NCBI RefSeq assembly: GCF_905220415.1
Contig: NC_059558.1
Coordinates: forward strand, 74,501-138,500
DNA: 64,000 bases
DNA from: Colias croceus
Lineage: Eukaryota; Arthropoda; Insecta; Lepidoptera; Pieridae
Reading direction: 5' to 3'
Shown here: positions 1-11,100 of the stretch, piece after piece
Position numbering within the stretch: position 1 is the first letter of the stretch
Layout of the letters: every line of letters starts with the position of its first letter
Notes under the pieces: model-generated
The model's database searches: none
What the model was told of the DNA's origin: nothing
The model's input: the letters and a program-made list of their open reading frames with translations, nothing else
Translations under genes and position numbers: made by a program

Positions 1-3
1 AAC

Positions 4-275
4 ATTTGTTCTACGACTTTTGATAATTTGTAAGATTTTATTTTCATACAAAAATATATATTCATTTAATTTTCCGTTTGAATATTATAAACTCTACGCC
101 TCCCATAAATTACGTAAACAAGAAACGAAAGAGAGTGGGAAGGAGGCGTCGCGTTGTCCATCCGATAATGAATAGAACATAGACTTACAAATGTTAGGAG
201 AGTACCTACAATAAAAGTTTAAAAAATCATTTAAAAAATAATTTATTGCGTTATGCCAAAAGTCGTAGAACAAAT
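4..275. repeat. Short MITE-like element bounded by 18-bp inverted repeats
   Basis: The 18 bases at 4-21 (ATTTGTTCTACGACTTTT) return as their reverse complement at 258-275. The 236 bp between them are AT-rich and have no reading frame of note. This spacing is typical of a small non-autonomous DNA element. I could not define a target duplication because the left end is too close to the window edge. Confidence 0.5.
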
Positions 276-309
276 ATTGTTACTTATGATATTAGCTATC
301 TTGTCCTGC

Positions 310-505
310 GAGGTTGCTGGTGTTTTACAAGTAACCCTGTATATAAAAATGAATACCAAAATGTGCTGATAAGTGCATAACTTGAGAACGGCTGAACCGA
401 TTTCGATAATTTTTTATTATATTCCTTGAAGTACGAGGACGGTTCTTATGTAGAGAAAACGTAAATATGTACCACGGGCGAAGCCGGGGCGGACCACTAG
501 TATTA
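310..505 (-). repeat. Retroposon 3'-tail fragment (RTE/SINE-like, 'gcgaagccggggcgg' family)
   Basis: The segment ends in 'accacgggcgaagccggggcggaccactag' spread over about 470-500 and contains 'gctgaaccgatttcgat'. This arrangement is common at the 3' ends of dispersed lepidopteran retroposons. Similar modules occur near 19190, 31740, 34500, 36310, 45050, 55777 and 62040. The family name is an inference. Confidence 0.5.
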
Positions 506-1017
506 AATATATAAAATAACAAAATAAATCAGAATCTACAGCAAACAGTTATCTTAACAACTCCTGCTATTAATAATTAAATAAACAACTTCTTTAAATT
601 ATTCTTAAAACTAATTTGAGAGCATGAAAACATATCAGTGTCATTAAGTAGAGAATTATGTAAATATCATCCACATAAGCACAGAATACATAATAGTAGC
701 GAAACGCTACAGAACGGACACTCTCCGCCTCCCGCCAAAATTAAACACTTACCTCACCCCGCACGATCAGCCTAAAAATGGTCCGCATTTTTCTGCAAGG
801 ACGATACGCAACGAAGATTGACAACATTAATCAAATTGACTTAAAGTAATTTTATTATTTTGGATTTGTGATTATCGTTTTTCGTAGAAAATGGTTAGAT
901 ATTGTGCTGTTTACTTTTGAGCACTACTTTATTGTTGATTGATACTTTAAACTAATTAAACTAATGATGATATAAATGATTAATGATATTTGATAGTTGA
1001 TATAGCGCATACACCCC

Positions 1018-1103
1018 GAGCGCTTTACACGAGCCGCGAGCGCAGACTGACTGGGTGAAGATGTTCTTGTCACCGTAATGAAATAGGATCGTGTAAAGCG
1101 CTC
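1018..1103. repeat. 15-bp inverted repeat with 56-base loop
   Basis: GAGCGCTTTACACGA at 1018-1032 is repeated as TCGTGTAAAGCGCTC at 1089-1103. The loop is GC-rich compared with its surroundings. It may be the end of a decayed element or a structured site. No function is claimed. Confidence 0.5.
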
Positions 1104-1483
1104 AGTCAGGATGTACGGCTACAGCCCGTACAGTAACACTACAACTAATTTATTTTTTGTTTTTTAACCGACTTTGTAACATTTTTTCGTTACGCGTGAC
1201 ATTTTTACGTTACGCGCCATCTTTTTCTTATCCCTACCACGCGTGATTCGACGTATTTCTGTAAAGTTGCATTTAGTAAATTATTTTTTGAAAAATAAGG
1301 TCATAAAGAAGTTTCACTTCTTACGTATGTACACTAGTACGGACACATTTTTTTATTTTTATGTATGTACACCGATTTACCAACCAAGCACTAAGTACTT
1401 TGTATTAAGCCCGTGCACCGACATCGAAACTTTTTAGTAAATAGCACATCTAAATAATTTGTAGTAATTAATAATATCAAGTC

Positions 1484-1727
1484 TGTCTAATTATGTTACA
1501 ATATGTCAAGTTACGACAATTAGTTTCATAAGTTACCAATAGATGGCGACACTTTACTTTTGCATCGCACTAGCGAAATGTTTTGTTGAATACGTATAAG
1601 AAATTTCATGTCAATTATCTAACTTGTGTATCTTGTGTAACTTGTGTAATATTGTGTTAAAGTAAAAATAAAGTAATTTAAAGTGTTGAGTGTTTAAGTG
1701 AATCCCGCGAAAACGTCAATTTATACA
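1484..1727 (+). repeat. 5' LTR of the BEL/Pao element
   Basis: This 244-bp repeat starts TGTCTAATTATG and ends with TTTATACA. It appears base-for-base identical to 7568-7811. It should carry the element's promoter; an AATAAA-type signal (aaaataaagtaattt) near 1668-1680 would serve for polyadenylation in the 3' copy. Confidence 0.95.
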
Positions 1728-1745
1728 TGGTGCCGAAACCTAAGA
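1728..1745 (+). other. Primer-binding site of the BEL/Pao element
   Basis: TGGTGCCGAAACC begins at the first base after the 5' LTR. TGG pairs with the universal CCA end of a tRNA, as expected for a tRNA-primed minus-strand start. I do not assign the tRNA species. Confidence 0.8.
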
Positions 1746-1818
1746 TGGACTTTGGACTTTGAAAGACTTAGAAAAATTTCCGATAAGTAGAACTTGTAAA
1801 AATTTCATATTTTATTAT

Positions 1819-2110
1819 ATGGACTTAGAAAATATTTGAAGATATTTTATTCTAAGGACTTGTAAAAATTTCATAATTTATTATATGGACTTAGAAAATA
1901 TTGGAGATTTTATTCTAAGGACTTGGAAAAATCTGATAGTTTATTATATGGACTTAGAAAATATTTGAGATTTTATTCTAAGGACTTGGAAAAATCTGAT
2001 AGTTTATTATATGGACTTAGAAAATATTTGAGATTTTATTGTAAGGACTTGGAAAAATCTGAGAATTTATTATATGGATTTTGAAGAAATTTCTGAATTA
2101 TTCTATAGAC
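1819..2110 (+). repeat. 63-bp tandem repeats with short upstream ORFs in the BEL leader
   Basis: The leader between primer-binding site and gag consists largely of about five copies of a roughly 63-bp unit. The ATGGA start of each unit lies at 1819, 1885, 1948, 2011 and 2074 (spacings 66, 63, 63, 63). Each unit carries an AUG. In copies 1, 3 and 4 it opens a six-codon frame MDLENI-stop. Copy 2 reads on into copy 3, and copy 5 encodes a slightly longer peptide. A similar MDFGL-stop frame starts at 1745. None is in frame with gag-pol at 2178. Confidence 0.85.
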
Positions 2111-2177
2111 TTGGAGATTTTTGAAACTTTGAAAATTTTAAAATTTATAAAACTATATTATTAATATTTAATTTAAT

Positions 2178-5100
2178 ATGGCTTCAAAAGTAATTAAAAA
2201 TCAAGCGGATTTGTTGTCAAGATTAGAAAAGGCACAAATAAACTTTAAGAAGAGTCCGAAAGGTAGAATCACTAAGCAGTATTTGGAAACTAGAATAAAA
2301 AATTTGGAAGATTTTTATTTAGAATTCAAACGAAATCATACAGAGCTAATACAAATAGTAACATCGGAACAACTAGAATCTTTACCATATTTTATAGAAG
2401 ACGACTATAATAAGTTTGAGGAGATATACATAGACCATGTGACGGAACTAAAAGAGAAGCTTGAAGAAGTGTTCAATAACCCGATACCAACATCGAATAC
2501 GATGACTAGTGACGATGTAAAGCTACCGAGAATTCATTTACCAACATTTTCAGGAAAATATGAGGAGTGGCAAACATTCTACGATATGTTTTTGTCGCTT
2601 ATACACAATAATGAAAAATTATCACCCGTGCAAAAAATGCATTATTTAAAGAGTAGTATCTCGGGAGAACCAGAGAATTTGTTACGAAATTTTCCTACTG
2701 TTGATAAAAACTACCAAGAGGCTTGGAACCAATTAACAAAACGATACAATAATAAAAGATATAATTTAAATGCTGTTCTAAAAAAGTTATTTGGACAAAA
2801 ACAAATTAATAGTGAATCTGCACAAGCGATTAAGCAACTTCTGGATACAACTACATCAGTATTACAAGCGCTAAATAATATGGGAATACCAACAGCAACT
2901 TGGGATGCAATTGTGATTTATTTGGTAGTTTCAAAGCTTGATGTACAATCGCATAAACTATGGGAGAATCAGATAAGCACGTCATGTGCCGATGAATTGC
3001 CAACTTGGTTTCAGTTGGTGGATTTTTTGGAAGCGAGATTTCGTAGTTTGGAGATGATAGATTCGGGAAAACAACCTATAAGACATGAGACGTCACAAAA
3101 GAAGCAATTGGTTAAAAGTACTTTTCACGGAGCTATCCTACAGAATAAGAAGACCGATAATATATGTTCAGTTTGTGGTGAAAATCATTATATAAATGCA
3201 TGCACACAGTTTAAGAAGCAATCAGTAGAAGAACGAAGGAATCACGTACAGAATAAGGGGTTATGCTTTAATTGTTTGCAACCTACACATATTGTAAGTA
3301 AATGTCGACAATCAATTTGTTGCAAGAAATGCGGACGTAGACATAATACTATGTTGCATTTAGAGAAGACAGGATTCATTGAAAACACTCAAAGGACACA
3401 AGAAGAAAATGATGGGATTGAGAATAAAACTTCGTCTACGCTAGTAGAATCAAAGATTGTGGCAAATTTTGCCAAAAGAGAGCATAAAAGCTATCATGTT
3501 CTGCTAGCTACGACACTACTTAAGGCTCAGTCAAACAATGGTAACTTATTTATGGTACGAGCATTGCTAGACCAAGGCTCGCAAGCGTCATTTGTAACTG
3601 AAGCAACTGTTCAGTTACTCGGTCTTAAACGTACATCTGTTAATGGTTTGGTATCAGGTCTGGGAGATGGTCAAATGCATATTAAACATGTAGTAACATT
3701 ATGTTTAAAATCGCGTCATAACTCAGAATTTTCTATTAATGTTAAGGCTTATGTATTAACTTCACTTACGTCTATGCTTCCATGTGTGAAATTAGATGCT
3801 CCGAATTGGCTCGAACTCGAGAATGTAGAATTAGCGGACCCAGGTTATGCAACACCAGGTAAGATTGATGTTTTATTAGGGGCAGAAGTTTATGCTGAGA
3901 TTTTATTAACAGGTATGATGAAACAACCCAAGGGAAATTTAATAGCGCAGAATACGGCCTTTGGTTGGGTTTTATCGGGTAAGGTATCTGATTCACTTTC
4001 AGATAAATACAAGGCTAAAAGTTTTCATTTACAGGTTAGAACTGACGATGATTTTTTGAAGCGTTTTTGGGAACTAGAAGCTGAGCCAGATATGATTGTT
4101 AAGAAATTTACAAGAGAGGAACAATTGTGTGAAGAGCTGTATGAAAAATCAACTGTACGAAATCGAGATGGAAGGTATGTTGTTACATTGTCATTTAAAA
4201 ATAAGGATCCTGAGTGCCAGTATGGAGAATCTATAGATATAGCTAAGAATAGATTAGTCGCTTTAGAAAGAAGGCTTAAGAATAATCCTAAATTATATGA
4301 GGAATATAGACGAGTAGTAGAAGAGTACTTAGTTCTTAATCATATGTCTTTAGTCGAAGAAGACGATTTAGATAATCCAACGGCTGTCTATCTTCCGCAT
4401 CATGCTGTTGTACGGGAGGATAAAGATACGACAAAGGTTCGTGTAGTTTTTAATGCTTCTAGTAAGGGAACAAATAATGTGTCATTAAATGATGATCTTA
4501 TGATTGGACCAAAAATCCAACAAGATCTCAGACATATATTAATGAGGTGGAGAACCCATCCCATTTGTATAGTGGCTGATCTTGTCAAAATGTACCGTCA
4601 AGTACTTATTAATCCAAGACAGACAAATTTTCAGAGAATTTTATGGAGAACTTTACCGGATCAACCAATTAAACATTTTAAATTGCTCACTCTAACATTT
4701 GGAACCGCGTGTGCACCATATCTTGCTGTTAAAACTTTACAACGTTTGGCAGAAGATGAGAAACTTAAATTTCCAGTAGCATCAGAAATTACTAAAAATG
4801 ATTATTATATTGATGATCTAATGACAGGTTGTGATACATTACAAGAAGCTAAAATTATTTACAATGAAATGAATAAATTAATGAAATCTGGAGGATTTAC
4901 ACTTCAAAAATGGAGCTCTAATTGTAAGGAATTATTAAAGTATATTGGAGAAGATAATAAAGAAAAAGAAGAATCTATGCTAATTAAGGTTGATAATATG
5001 GTAAAAGTTTTAGGAATTTCATGGAATCGTAGTTCAGATAGATTTGTTTATTCAATCAATTTACCGGAGATAAAATTTCCAATCACGAAAAGACAAGTTT

Positions 5101-7349
5101 TATCTAATATTGCTCAAATGTTTGATCCAATGGGTTGGATTGCACCAGTAATCATTGTTGCTAAATTATTTATTCAAAAAATATGGAAGGCGCATTTAGA
5201 TTGGGATGATGCATTACCTGAAGATTTGAACGAAATTTGGCTTAACATACGACAGCAATACAAGGAAATTCAACGAGTAGAAATACCAAGGTGGATTTGT
5301 TGCACTAGTCAAAGTCATGTTGAACTACATGTCTTCTCAGACGCATCAAGATCTGCTTATGCTGCTGCAGTTTTTATGAGAGTTATCAATCACGATGAAT
5401 CTATACATGTCAGGTTAGTATCAGCTAAAACAAAAGTAGCACCTATAGAGAAGGAAGTTTCTATACCTCGTTTAGAGTTATGTGGGGCTGTGCTTGCTGC
5501 GAAACTTGTGAACGAAGTATCTCAAGTGATGAAGGTATGCAAAGATAACATTTACGGATGGACTGATTCTACAATCGTTTTGGCATGGCTGAAGGGCGGT
5601 GCAAGCAAATGGACAACATTCGTAAGCAATCGGGTATCAGAGATTTTAACTATTATGGATTATGATCAATGGGGTCATGTTTCTACCGAAGCCAATCCTT
5701 CTGATTGTGCATCTAGAGGTTTGACTCCAACAGAATTACTTTCACATTCACTATGGTGGTACGGACCGGAATGGTTGAAGAACAGAAATATTGAAATGAA
5801 AAATCCAGAGATAGTAGATACAGATGAAGAAAGAAGACAAGTATCATTAATAGTAAAACAAGATAAATGTGAAGATTTTGAATGGTTAAAATTTTCTAAT
5901 TTGACTAAAATGCTAAAGGTTATTTCTTATTGTCGAAGAATATTACTGAAGAAGGAAGAAAGGAAAATTTTGCCGAAGTTTGTAACAGTAAATGAAATGA
6001 ATGAAACATTAGAAAAATGTATTAAACAGGTTCAAGGGATTGCGTTTGAAGAAGAGATCAAGGTTTTAGAGAATAAAAAGGATATACCGAAGAGAAGTCC
6101 CCTTCGTACTCTTTGTCCCATTTTAGATCGAAATGGAATATTAAGAGTCGGTGGTCGGATTGATAAGGCTCACGCAAACCATAACACGAAGCACCCGATA
6201 ATTATGCCAGCTAAGTCTCATCTTACCCAGTTGTTAATATCGGATGCTCACGAAAAAACTTTGCACGGTGGACCGCAAATCATGATAAATTACATTCGGA
6301 CAAAATATTGGATAGTACGCTGTAGGGATCTAGTAAAACAACATTATAGGAAGTGCCTCACGTGCTTACGATATTCGAAAGCATCGAGAGTGCAGTTAAT
6401 GGGACAGCTTCCAGATACTAGACTGAAGCCTTGCAAGCCATTTACGGCAACCGGTGTTGATTATGCAGGCCCAGTCAATATTAAGTTTTCTCCAGGTCGA
6501 GGGGCAAAGTCTTATAAAGGCTACATTTGTCTTTTCGTCTGTATGGTCACAAGGGCTATACACATTGAGGCTGTAACAGATTTAACCGCTAAGGGATTTA
6601 TCGCCGCTTTTAGACGCTTCACGTCTAGACGTGGACGTTGCCAGGATTTGTTCAGTGATAATGGCACAAACTTTGTTGGTGCGGACAAACATTTACGAGA
6701 AATGTTTGACTCTGCTAAATCCAGTTTACCTAATGAAATTGCGGAACTTCTTACATTGGAATTTACGACGTGGCATTTTATACCGCCGCAATCACCTAAT
6801 TTTGGAGGGATATGGGAGGCCGGAGTGCGTTGTGCTAAGAACCATTTGAAACGGGTCATAGGTGACAGTATTTTAACGTATGAGGAATTAGCTACAGTAC
6901 TATCACAGATCGAAGCATGTCTTAATTCTAGGCCAATTTCTGTTATTAGTAGTGACGCAGATGACCCTCTCCCACTGACACCAGGTCATTTTTTAATAGG
7001 TGAACCGGTTATAAATATAAGTGATCGTAATTATGATGATTGTAATGTAAATAAATTAGAAAGATGGAATGTTATTCAAAAAATGGTTAATAATTTTTGG
7101 CGTAGATGGTCTAAAGAATATTTGGTTACTTTAAATCAGAGGTATAAATGGAATTCGAAATTAGAAGAACCTAATATTAATGATATTTGTATAATTAGAG
7201 ATGATAACGTTCCACCTTCTAAATGGATTTTAGGAAAAATTGTAAACAAACATATTGGATCAGATAATATAACTCGTGTTGTAACAATTAAGTGTAAGAA
7301 TGGATATTTAAAACGACCGTTAAGTAAAATTAGTATTTTGCCTAAATAA
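2178..7349 (+). CDS. BEL/Pao gag-pol polyprotein (1723 aa)
   Basis: The single frame encodes the whole replication machinery of the element. From the N-terminus it holds a gag domain of the DUF1759 type (from about residue 115, LPRIHLPTFSGKYEEW), then zinc knuckles with repeated Cys/His (about 330-400). An aspartic protease follows with LLDQGSQASF (Asp about 465). The reverse transcriptase has DLVKMYRQ (about 801) and the catalytic box YYIDD (about 876-880). RNase H has FSDASRSAY (about 1055) and GWTDST. The integrase has an H2C2 zinc site (from about 1358), then Asp about 1428, Asp about 1494 (DNGTNF) and Glu about 1547 (GIWEAG). A DUF5641-like tail ends the protein. All catalytic residues I looked for are present and there is no stop or frameshift, so it may still be functional. 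The start at 2178 is the first AUG in this frame after a leader full of short upstream ORFs. Confidence 0.95.
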   Translation: MASKVIKNQADLLSRLEKAQINFKKSPKGRITKQYLETRIKNLEDFYLEFKRNHTELIQIVTSEQLESLPYFIEDDYNKFEEIYIDHVTELKEKLEEVFNNPIPTSNTMTSDDVKLPRIHLPTFSGKYEEWQTFYDMFLSLIHNNEKLSPVQKMHYLKSSISGEPENLLRNFPTVDKNYQEAWNQLTKRYNNKRYNLNAVLKKLFGQKQINSESAQAIKQLLDTTTSVLQALNNMGIPTATWDAIVIYLVVSKLDVQSHKLWENQISTSCADELPTWFQLVDFLEARFRSLEMIDSGKQPIRHETSQKKQLVKSTFHGAILQNKKTDNICSVCGENHYINACTQFKKQSVEERRNHVQNKGLCFNCLQPTHIVSKCRQSICCKKCGRRHNTMLHLEKTGFIENTQRTQEENDGIENKTSSTLVESKIVANFAKREHKSYHVLLATTLLKAQSNNGNLFMVRALLDQGSQASFVTEATVQLLGLKRTSVNGLVSGLGDGQMHIKHVVTLCLKSRHNSEFSINVKAYVLTSLTSMLPCVKLDAPNWLELENVELADPGYATPGKIDVLLGAEVYAEILLTGMMKQPKGNLIAQNTAFGWVLSGKVSDSLSDKYKAKSFHLQVRTDDDFLKRFWELEAEPDMIVKKFTREEQLCEELYEKSTVRNRDGRYVVTLSFKNKDPECQYGESIDIAKNRLVALERRLKNNPKLYEEYRRVVEEYLVLNHMSLVEEDDLDNPTAVYLPHHAVVREDKDTTKVRVVFNASSKGTNNVSLNDDLMIGPKIQQDLRHILMRWRTHPICIVADLVKMYRQVLINPRQTNFQRILWRTLPDQPIKHFKLLTLTFGTACAPYLAVKTLQRLAEDEKLKFPVASEITKNDYYIDDLMTGCDTLQEAKIIYNEMNKLMKSGGFTLQKWSSNCKELLKYIGEDNKEKEESMLIKVDNMVKVLGISWNRSSDRFVYSINLPEIKFPITKRQVLSNIAQMFDPMGWIAPVIIVAKLFIQKIWKAHLDWDDALPEDLNEIWLNIRQQYKEIQRVEIPRWICCTSQSHVELHVFSDASRSAYAAAVFMRVINHDESIHVRLVSAKTKVAPIEKEVSIPRLELCGAVLAAKLVNEVSQVMKVCKDNIYGWTDSTIVLAWLKGGASKWTTFVSNRVSEILTIMDYDQWGHVSTEANPSDCASRGLTPTELLSHSLWWYGPEWLKNRNIEMKNPEIVDTDEERRQVSLIVKQDKCEDFEWLKFSNLTKMLKVISYCRRILLKKEERKILPKFVTVNEMNETLEKCIKQVQGIAFEEEIKVLENKKDIPKRSPLRTLCPILDRNGILRVGGRIDKAHANHNTKHPIIMPAKSHLTQLLISDAHEKTLHGGPQIMINYIRTKYWIVRCRDLVKQHYRKCLTCLRYSKASRVQLMGQLPDTRLKPCKPFTATGVDYAGPVNIKFSPGRGAKSYKGYICLFVCMVTRAIHIEAVTDLTAKGFIAAFRRFTSRRGRCQDLFSDNGTNFVGADKHLREMFDSAKSSLPNEIAELLTLEFTTWHFIPPQSPNFGGIWEAGVRCAKNHLKRVIGDSILTYEELATVLSQIEACLNSRPISVISSDADDPLPLTPGHFLIGEPVINISDRNYDDCNVNKLERWNVIQKMVNNFWRRWSKEYLVTLNQRYKWNSKLEEPNINDICIIRDDNVPPSKWILGKIVNKHIGSDNITRVVTIKCKNGYLKRPLSKISILPK

Positions 7350-7556
7350 AAGGATTAGTTAATAGAAGATTATCTTATAAAGTTGTTCAATTTATGGAAG
7401 GTCAGTTGATTGAAGTGTGCTAATATGTATTTGTTTGTGTATGAGTTTAACGCCACTACGTTAATGTATCACGGTGGGCGGTAACGTTTTGTTTAGTTAT
7501 TTTTTGTTTTGTTTAGAGGTATATTTTAGTTGTTTTTTTGTTCCGGACTAGTCCTT

Positions 7557-7567
7557 GGTGGGCGGAA
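7557..7567 (+). other. Polypurine tract of the BEL/Pao element
   Basis: GGTGGGCGGAA lies immediately before the 3' LTR, where plus-strand DNA synthesis is primed in LTR retrotransposons. It contains one T, so it is an imperfect tract. Confidence 0.7.
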
Positions 7568-7811
7568 TGTCTAATTATGTTACAATATGTCAAGTTACGA
7601 CAATTAGTTTCATAAGTTACCAATAGATGGCGACACTTTACTTTTGCATCGCACTAGCGAAATGTTTTGTTGAATACGTATAAGAAATTTCATGTCAATT
7701 ATCTAACTTGTGTATCTTGTGTAACTTGTGTAATATTGTGTTAAAGTAAAAATAAAGTAATTTAAAGTGTTGAGTGTTTAAGTGAATCCCGCGAAAACGT
7801 CAATTTATACA
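7568..7811 (+). repeat. 3' LTR of the BEL/Pao element
   Basis: This is the second copy of the 244-bp terminal repeat, with the same TG...CA ends, and is followed by the target duplication AAGTC at 7812-7816. Confidence 0.95.
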
Positions 7812-8109
7812 AAGTCTTTTTTATTTTTCCGTTTTTGAAGTCGGTTGTTTTTAACGTAGTTATTTTTATTGCTTTTATTATTGCATTGTGTGATGTGTCT
7901 TACTGTTTGCCAAATAAATGTATTTTCTTTCTTTCTTTCTAGTTAAAAAATGAAACTATAGGTCCGTTTATGTATTTTGATCGTATATGACTGTTTATTT
8001 CTAAAATAAAAAAAAACTATTTAAATTTATTCAAATGATAGCGAGTCGAATACGCAATAGATGTAAGAAGACACTCATAATACGATCGACGATTCAAAGT
8101 TATACTGAC

Positions 8110-11100
8110 CAGTGCGAGGGCGGCGTCGGTGTGCGGCACGGGCAGCAGCAGCGTGACGCGGCCCGTCTCGGTGACGTAGCGCGCGGGCGCCAGGCGCGCG
8201 GCGCCCAGCGGCCGCACCGCCTCGAGCTGGCGCAGCTCCCCCCCCACCGCCAGCAGCACGCGGTAGCGCAGCGCGTGCGGCGGCTCCCAGCACCACGCGC
8301 CCTCCACCAGCCGCGCCTCGCTCGCGCCCCACCGGTGCTTCGCCCACGCCACGCTCTCCTCCAGTATCATCTGACGCACGCAATGATAAGTTATGCCGTA
8401 ACTGATATTATACATGAGTTTACAATTACATAAAACTTTCAGAAATTAAAAATTAGTAGTTTTTAAAATAAATGAGAATATTTAAAAAAAATCGCAAAGA
8501 ATACGTAATAATGAGTATGTTCGAATTAACTCGACCCGCAAGCTTCATCATAGACGTGTCTGCGTTTTAAGTTCTCATTAAAATGATATAATAAGTACAC
8601 AGAACAGTAAAAACAAATAGAAGTGCTATAATGTCATAATTAGTATGAAAACCAGTATCGCCAAAACCACACATTTAAACCGATAATTACACAGTACACT
8701 ACAAGTACCTAAACTATGCCTTTGATTGGACAGCTTAATTTGAGTAAAAACTGACTTAGGTTATAAATTCAGCATTTCAATATGTACCCTAACGCACCAT
8801 GTTACGGTTTATTTTAGTATAACATTCCTACGTATATTAGCTGGTTTGTTTCTCATTGCTCAGAAATTCCAAATTCGAAAACATTCAGCTATTCCACAAC
8901 AGAGGGCGTTAGTTTTCGATAGATATAGCTTTGAACCTCAACACATAGAGATAAGGTTGAAATTTGTGTCACTCCACATTAAATAAATAAATAAATATTA
9001 TAGGACATTATTACACAAATCGACCTAGTCCCACAGTAAGCTCAATTAAGGCTTGTGTTGTGGGTACTAGGCGACGATAAATATAATATTTAATAAATAC
9101 ATATATAGATAATAACACCCAGACCCAAGAACAAATAATTGAGTTCATCACACAAATATTTGCCCTGACCGGGGATCGAACCCGGGACCGTCGGCTCAGT
9201 AGGCAGTTACTTTACCACTGCGCCAACCGCGTCGTCAAAATTATTACAACATTAATGACATTAACTTGATATTAACCTGATGCTATGCCCTAAAGGATGT
9301 CAGCCTTGTTATCGATAATAATTCACAAATAAATATTCTTTTGTGCATTTTTTTAAAGTGAACCTTTTATTACATCGTCTCAAACTTTTTGGTCTGTGTA
9401 GCGCATGTCGCGTGACCCACGATACGTACGATAATTATCGTATAAATACGATAATTTTTCGATAAATGTCTATAGTGTGAAAAAAAGTTTCACTTTTACC
9501 GTGGTTTCATAAAACCACACAACATTTTTTTTCTTTCTATAATATGAGTATAGTATAATGTGTCACATTTTGGAGTATGTTTATTACTACTAAGTACGTC
9601 TTTTCATATTATTATTATTAAATAAAAAACGGAATAGAATAGTATAAATCTATATTTACAAAATACAAACAGAAAATATGCATTATTTTAAATCTTGGAA
9701 CTGCCATAGGTTTGATGTATTGGTGGCCTTTGTAAGACTTTTTTTTTTTTTTTTTTTTTTAATAGATGGCACCCGTCATCACAGGGTGTTCGCGCCACCT
9801 CTGGATTATAGTCCAGAGACTTTTCTTGCCTTTTTTTTTTTTTTTTTTTTTTTTCAATTTTTAGAAATATTAACATACTGGTTACTCACATAATATAAAT
9901 ATAAATAAGGTACTATTAAAATTAGAAGAGCTTAAATTAAATTACAATATTTGTTGTTTCCCTAAGATGAATAAATAAAATAAAATAAAATAAATATAAA
10001 ATAAAGACAAAATTATTTAGTACAAATTCAATAAAAACACGGCACAAAAACACTCAACTTAATCCTATATCACAGTTAAACTAATATCACACACTACTTA
10101 TTTCTTTGGTTAACTACGACTACAATATGCTTACAATATTGCAAGAACGCATCCCTACACTTGTCCCCCAGGGCGGAAGGCAGATTCTCACCCGTCATCG
10201 CCATGCCCAATTTTTGCTCAATAGCATATCTATTGCTTGCAAAAATTGGGCACTCGAGTAACAGGTGAGGAACCGTCTCCTCTACTCCGGGCTGACATAG
10301 ACATGACGGATTCTCCTTCAGCTTGCCTTTGTAAGACTGCTTAGTGCTGTTCGGCATCCAGTTAGCTCGTCACGTTGCATTTATCCATTTCTCTTTTAAA
10401 TTAGCCTCTTTGGGAAATCTATAAATAAATTGGAAAAATGAAGGCTAAGGAAATATAAAATAAAATTTTATATTTATAATGTTTGTCTTTTTTTTTAAAG
10501 TATCGATACTGTCGATATGCGCCACAAGCATCACTAAACCGACATTCGTTTGTTTATTGCAATAATATTCCAGAAAATCTTGTTTGCTGTTTTTTTCAAT
10601 CTATAATAGTACTAATTTCTTATGGGTTAAGGTTCATTTTGACGAGATATTTGTATACAATTTTGACAAATTACGACAAACGAAGTTATAACATAAAATA
10701 TATGTAAAATAAATAAAAATAAGACTTACCGATGCTATGAAATGCCTCCTTTGCTGATAGTATTTCGTCTGCTATCATTTTTGCACTCTAATACCGAACA
10801 TTACGTCCTAATTAATGAATAAATATGGAAAAAAGGTTTGACAGCAGCTGACAACTGACTCGAATATTTTTCTGCGCACAATTGAGAGCAAGTTAGGTGA
10901 TCTTACCTTACCAGTGACACGTGGGCCACGCCCACATCACACTTCTATTTGTTTTTACTGTTCTGTGAATAATAATCTGTAGTAAAATTTCAAAATTACA
11001 ATTCCTTCATTGCACAAAATAATAATAAAAATAAATAAACAACAAGAAATAGCAGTTACATCGACGGCCTGTCGGTAGGCGCTGGCGAGCGGCTTGGCGG

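Larger units (their letters stand above)
1484..7811 (+). mobile_element. Complete BEL/Pao LTR retrotransposon
   Basis: All the parts of an LTR retrotransposon are visible. Two 244-bp long terminal repeats (1484-1727 and 7568-7811) begin TGTCTA and end TATACA. A 5-bp target duplication AAGTC flanks the element at 1479-1483 and 7812-7816. A primer-binding site starts directly after the left LTR, a purine-rich tract lies directly before the right LTR, and one uninterrupted 1723-codon gag-pol frame lies between. The domain order (protease, reverse transcriptase, RNase H, integrase) and the gag family place it in BEL/Pao. I saw no env-like frame. The LTRs looked identical when read side by side, so the insertion should be very recent. 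It lies antisense in an intron of the CHPF-like gene. Confidence 0.96.
8598..10967. mobile_element. Possible DNA transposon with perfect 28-bp terminal inverted repeats
   Basis: CACAGAACAGTAAAAACAAA... at 8598-8625 is matched for all 28 bases by its reverse complement at 10940-10967. The 2.37-kb segment fills most of the CHPF-like intron between exons 6 and 7. It contains a SINE, poly-T tracts and a LINE fragment, which would be nested insertions. The flanks (aataagta and aataataa) do not give a clean target duplication, so the superfamily is open. Confidence 0.5.

Noticed and set aside
8035..8433. Open frames in the other two phases and strand over CHPF exon 7
   Set aside because: The exon is very GC-rich, which leaves all frames open; only the frame joining the other exons resembles a protein family.
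9170..9235. Possible tRNA gene on the minus strand
   Set aside because: A and B boxes are present, but the sequence runs into a SINE body and does not form the full cloverleaf with mature ends.
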